DNA of 9,863 nt from Bacteroides sp. (lineage in GTDB: Bacteria > Bacteroidota > Bacteroidia > Bacteroidales > Bacteroidaceae): assembly GCA_021204375.1 (NCBI GenBank), contig JAJPZL010000502.1:1-9863 (forward strand). Direction: 5' to 3'. The number at the start of each line of letters is the position of its first letter. Position 1 is the first letter of the stretch. The notes under the pieces were generated by a model. That model searched no databases and was not told the origin of the DNA. It was given only the letters and a program-made list of their open reading frames with translations. Below, one piece after another: positions 7,077-9,863 of the stretch. Made by a program: the position numbers and the translations under genes.

Positions 7077-7741
7077 TTATACTATACTTAAATATCCCTC
7101 ATTAAACAGGCAATCGCAGAAAATGATCCGTCCTCCATTGTTAGTATATTCTGTTATCTCTTTCACCCGATTATGCCCTACCACCTGGGTATATCCTTGC
7201 AAAGGCTTGTACAATTCCTCAATATCCGCCCAAAAGATCCCTCCCGTCTCGTCGAATCCGCCCCGCTTTTTACTACAAAAATACAATGCTACTTCTTGTT
7301 CCGGCCGGGGATTATTAAGTTGATAAGCTATGTTTTGCTCTATATCACCTTTAAAGCTATTCACAAACCATTTATAGACAATACCTGCATGCGTAAAGAT
7401 GCAGTTCTCTTCCTGATAGGCAAACTGAAACAGCTCTCTATGGGTAGAAAAGATTTCAGCGACTTTCGCAGACAGATCATAATCGTACCGGAAACACTGT
7501 TCTATCCTGTCAGTGATATAGTGCATATCGTGGTTACTAAGCAAAAGTATAACATCCTCCGGTCGCCTTTTTTTCAGGCGAATGATCTGTTGTAAATTCC
7601 TCAGTAATAATTTCGTGGAATGTTCTCGTAAGGGTCCAGGTAATCGCCTAAAAACACTATTTTACAGTCGGGATGCTTTTCTACGATACCCTTCCAGGTA
7701 GTCAACCCGTGAATATCTCCTATGGCTATGGTTGGTGTCAT
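7077..7741 (-). pseudogene. PPP-family metallophosphatase, one frameshift
   Basis: Last gene of the right-hand operon. ATG 7741 begins MTPTIAIGDIHG, with the PPP metal motifs GDIHG (D9, H11) and GDYLDPY (D33, D36). After ENIP, near 7611-7627, the frame must shift by one added base (for example CCA ACG) to continue TKLLLRNLQQIIRLKKRRPEDVILLL. The remaining motifs follow: SNHD where GNHD is the rule, THAGI and VVGHNR. Repaired length is 221 aa, normal for small bacterial PPP phosphatases (PrpE/ApaH/serine-threonine type). The order GDxH, GDxxD, NHD, H, GH makes the superfamily secure; the substrate (phosphoprotein, dinucleotide or nucleic-acid end) is unknown. The start lies 9 bp after the stop of the MBL hydrolase gene. 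The piece from about 7544 to 7077 is open but lacks the first metal ligands and would be inactive alone. Confidence 0.85.
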
Positions 7742-7750
7742 AGTAATGGA

Positions 7751-9007
7751 TTAAAGTGTAACGGTAGAGGAGGTAATTATTTTCTCTTTCAATAAATCCG
7801 GAAGATCAAGCGAATAGAAATCTTCCGCACACTCCCCATGAATAGAGATAATTCCCTGTGAGGGATTTGCTTGCCTGCAAACATCGGCAATACACCTCGA
7901 AGAAGCATGCCCGCTTGTATGGAGTTTTTCTATGTGAGGGAACTGACTGACAAAATTCAGATAGTTTTCTTTCCTGTGTTTGCTTTCGGAGTGAATATAC
8001 ATGCCCCACATCGAGTAGACCAGCACAGTTTCATCTTCCTCTATGGTGTTTTTTAAGAAATTGTAATAGCCAGAGAACTTTTCTGTCGAATGCACTAACA
8101 TACAGAACCCTCTGTCGTCCATATATTTCAGTAACTTTTCGTTCTCCTTATTGAAGTCATATACTTTATAAAAATTGAACATGGATTGTTTTTGCCCCGC
8201 TGACCCGGAGAATATCTGCAAAATATCTTTCTGATACTCGTCACAAACAAAAGGTCTGTGATGGATCTAGCTGTTGGCTGCATAAAAGGTAGCCAATCTT
8301 TCCAGATCGGTAGAGGAACAAAGAATAAAAATATTCTTATACTTCGACATGATGTTCAAAGCCTCCTTTTGCAGGTCATTTTCAGTTCTCACCTGTTCTC
8401 CCTCTCTGGATAGCATAGTACCTTCGATAATCAGAATATCTATGGGAGCTCTATCCACTATTTTCTTCAGTATCTTCTTTAAACCTTTTCCTACATAGCC
8501 ATGATCCCTGAAATCTCCAGTGTGCAGTACTCTTTTTCCCTCTACTTCGGTCAGATATATAAACGATTCGTAGGCTGAGTGACTCACAAAATAGGGGGTT
8601 ATCTTCATATCATTTATGGATACGGTTCGCCCCGCTTTAAGCGACCTCGTTTTCTCTACTTTGGAGAGGTTGCAGGTATACTCTTCCTCTTTACCGGCCA
8701 TATAGGTTAATTGTTGATATTTACGGATAACAACTTTTTGGGCTGTTTCTCTGATGTACTGCGGAATACCATCAGGTACCAGATGAAACAATTCAAGGTG
8801 ATCGCCGTGGTAGTGAGTGTAGAATATAGCATCCACTCCGGCAGTTAAATGCTCTATGGCTTCTTTATTGGCCAGGTTATCGGAAGCAATCCCTGTATGA
8901 TCCGGTAAATTATGTCCCAGATCAATAAATATCCGGGTTTTGAGAGTGGAGATCTCCGTAATACAACCACCAATCTGGTTTTGTCTGCGATGAATGGTTA
9001 TCTTCAT
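7751..9007 (-). pseudogene. MBL-fold / beta-CASP-like metallo-hydrolase, one in-frame stop
   Basis: One frame of 419 codons from ATG 9007, interrupted only by TAG at 8267-8269 (codon 247), explained by CAG to TAG. The metallo-beta-lactamase zinc motifs are complete before the stop: THYHGDH with H65, H67, D69 and H70, then H143 (VSHSAYES) and D165 (HTGDFRDHG). E195 in IIEGT may correspond to beta-CASP motif A. After the stop come HTSGHA (H363, H367) and SIHGE (H390), which resemble the late beta-CASP histidine motifs, so the catalytic machinery is split by the stop. Beta-CASP enzymes such as RNase J and CPSF73 cleave RNA or DNA; nuclease activity here is inference from fold. The start overlaps the nuclease stop by four bases (ATGA) and the PPP phosphatase gene follows after 9 bp, indicating a co-transcribed unit. 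The 246-residue front piece lacks the late motifs. Confidence 0.86.
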
Positions 9008-9863
9008 GGATTTAAAAGCTTACAGGTAGTCTCCTCTAATTTTATGATGCCGATGGGTTCTCCTATTTTATCGTATTCTTTCCTAAAATATCTATCCTGC
9101 TCCTCTTTTAGTGATCGATCATCGTACATGTATACAAATAAAAATTTAGGTTCCGGTAACGTTATATCCACTCTCTTATCTATTAAACCGAAGCTTTTTT
9201 CTGTTTCAATACCAATTTCATCTCCTTCACAAAGGGTTCTGTATTCCTGCCGATAGATGCTTTGTAACACTCCCAATGTTCTTTTAATCCGCAAACTCCG
9301 GATAAAGCTCTTTCTCCTTTTTTTAATTCAATCACACAAAGACTTCCCTCTCTATCTACAGCAATGATATCAAATCTTGGCTTTTTCGGCTTGTCTTTAT
9401 TAGGATATTCGCATCTGAATTCACTAAGTTCACTTACCTGATATTCCAGATCAAGGATGGTGTAGTCTGATTTTCCATATTGATTATTGACAGAGAGTAT
9501 ATGCTGGGCGAATCTTTCCGGCTTTGGATTTACCTCGAACCATTTATCCATATGTGCTTTGCTTCTGTAAAATAGAGTTCATACGCTCCTTTTTTAAAAT
9601 AAAAGAGAAGGTTATTCTTTTTCTCTTTCAGTTCTTCTGTCTCTTTTTTATTCGCCTCTTCATCTTCTTTAGAGCTTTTCTTTCTATCTAAACAAAAATA
9701 AAACTTATCAAACTGTATACTCGTTTCACTATAAATCTTAGCAATATTGCCCCCGTTGTAATAAACATTCAGGTAATTACTGCGGATCTGAATATCCAGA
9801 TCTTTGTCTTTATTTACCACCTCAAGAATCTCTTTTAATCTACCGGTTTTAAATGACTCCAAA
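9004..9863 (-). pseudogene. PD-(D/E)XK-like nuclease, two frameshifts, start beyond the window
   Basis: First visible gene of the right-hand operon; its start lies beyond 9863. Three overlapping frames join into one protein of about 286 residues. Piece 1 (9862-9530) carries a FKTGRLKEIL...YLNVYYNGGNIAKI domain and a lysine/glutamate-rich stretch. Adding one A near 9557-9565 turns EAKHIW into EAKAHMDKW and joins piece 2 (open 9551-9183), which holds the nuclease-like core: FDIIAVD followed by VIELKKG, fitting a D-x13-E-x-K site (Asp codon at 9371-9369, Glu codon at 9329-9327). Adding one A to the A6 run near 9190-9202 joins piece 3 (9294-9004), giving KQKKSFGLIDKR and a C-terminal tail (PKFLFVYMYDD). 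The stop overlaps the MBL start by four bases. Function is unknown; DNA cleavage is inferred from motif spacing only. Alternatively the pieces are separate overlapping genes, but no piece alone looks like a complete domain. Confidence 0.68.

Noticed and set aside
9004..9863. Programmed ribosomal frameshifting at the A runs in the nuclease gene
   Set aside because: No clear slippery heptamer with a downstream stem was seen, and similar one-base losses occur in unrelated genes in the same window, so a common decay or error process is simpler.
1..9863. Transposons, prophage, integrons, CRISPR arrays, tRNA or rRNA genes
   Set aside because: No transposase or integrase frame, long terminal repeats, regularly spaced repeats or recognisable RNA genes were seen on either strand.

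Overview
The window looks like chromosomal DNA from a Bacteroidales bacterium, perhaps near Parabacteroides or Dysgonomonas (genus is a guess). The evidence is the Bacteroidetes-type promoters (TTTG, about 19-21 bp, TAnnTTTG) directly upstream of several genes, the lack of Shine-Dalgarno sites, and the families present: a DUF6249 membrane protein / ECF sigma factor / DUF5056 cluster, a UbiA/MenA prenyltransferase, an RsmF-like rRNA methyltransferase and a Bacteroidetes-style DUF1295 protein.

Layout, left to right: an M24 Xaa-Pro peptidase (+, 46-1209, intact) ending at a hairpin; a DUF1295 membrane reductase-like gene (+, 1283-2170) with two in-frame stops; a lipoprotein metallophosphoesterase (-, 3003-2045) with a frameshift and a stop; divergent from it menA (+, 3077-3967, intact); convergent with menA a minus-strand operon of DUF6249 (5434-4830, stop plus frameshift), an ECF sigma factor (4833-4285, one stop) and DUF5056 (4301-3972, intact); divergent from that an RsmF-like methyltransferase (+, 5579-7003, intact); and convergent with it a minus-strand operon entering from the right edge: a PD-(D/E)XK-like nuclease (from beyond 9863 to 9004, two frameshifts), an MBL/beta-CASP hydrolase (9007-7751, one stop) and a PPP-family phosphatase (7741-7077, one frameshift). 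Apart from short intergenic gaps the window is fully coding once broken genes are joined; I see no RNA genes, CRISPR arrays, insertion sequences or attachment sites.

The dominant observation is damage: 7 of 11 genes carry 11 lesions. All six stops can be explained by one C-to-T or G-to-A change from CAA, CAG or TGG, and all five frameshifts are repaired by adding back one base, usually within an A or T run. This is either genuine gene decay or errors/damage in the underlying reads; the sequence alone cannot decide. Protein similarity continues cleanly across every lesion, so any decay is recent.

The most interesting candidate system is the right-hand operon, in which a nuclease, an MBL/beta-CASP hydrolase (a fold typical of nucleic-acid hydrolases) and a PPP phosphatase are tightly linked (4-bp overlap, then a 9-bp gap). 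A joint role in nucleic-acid processing or defence is inference only.
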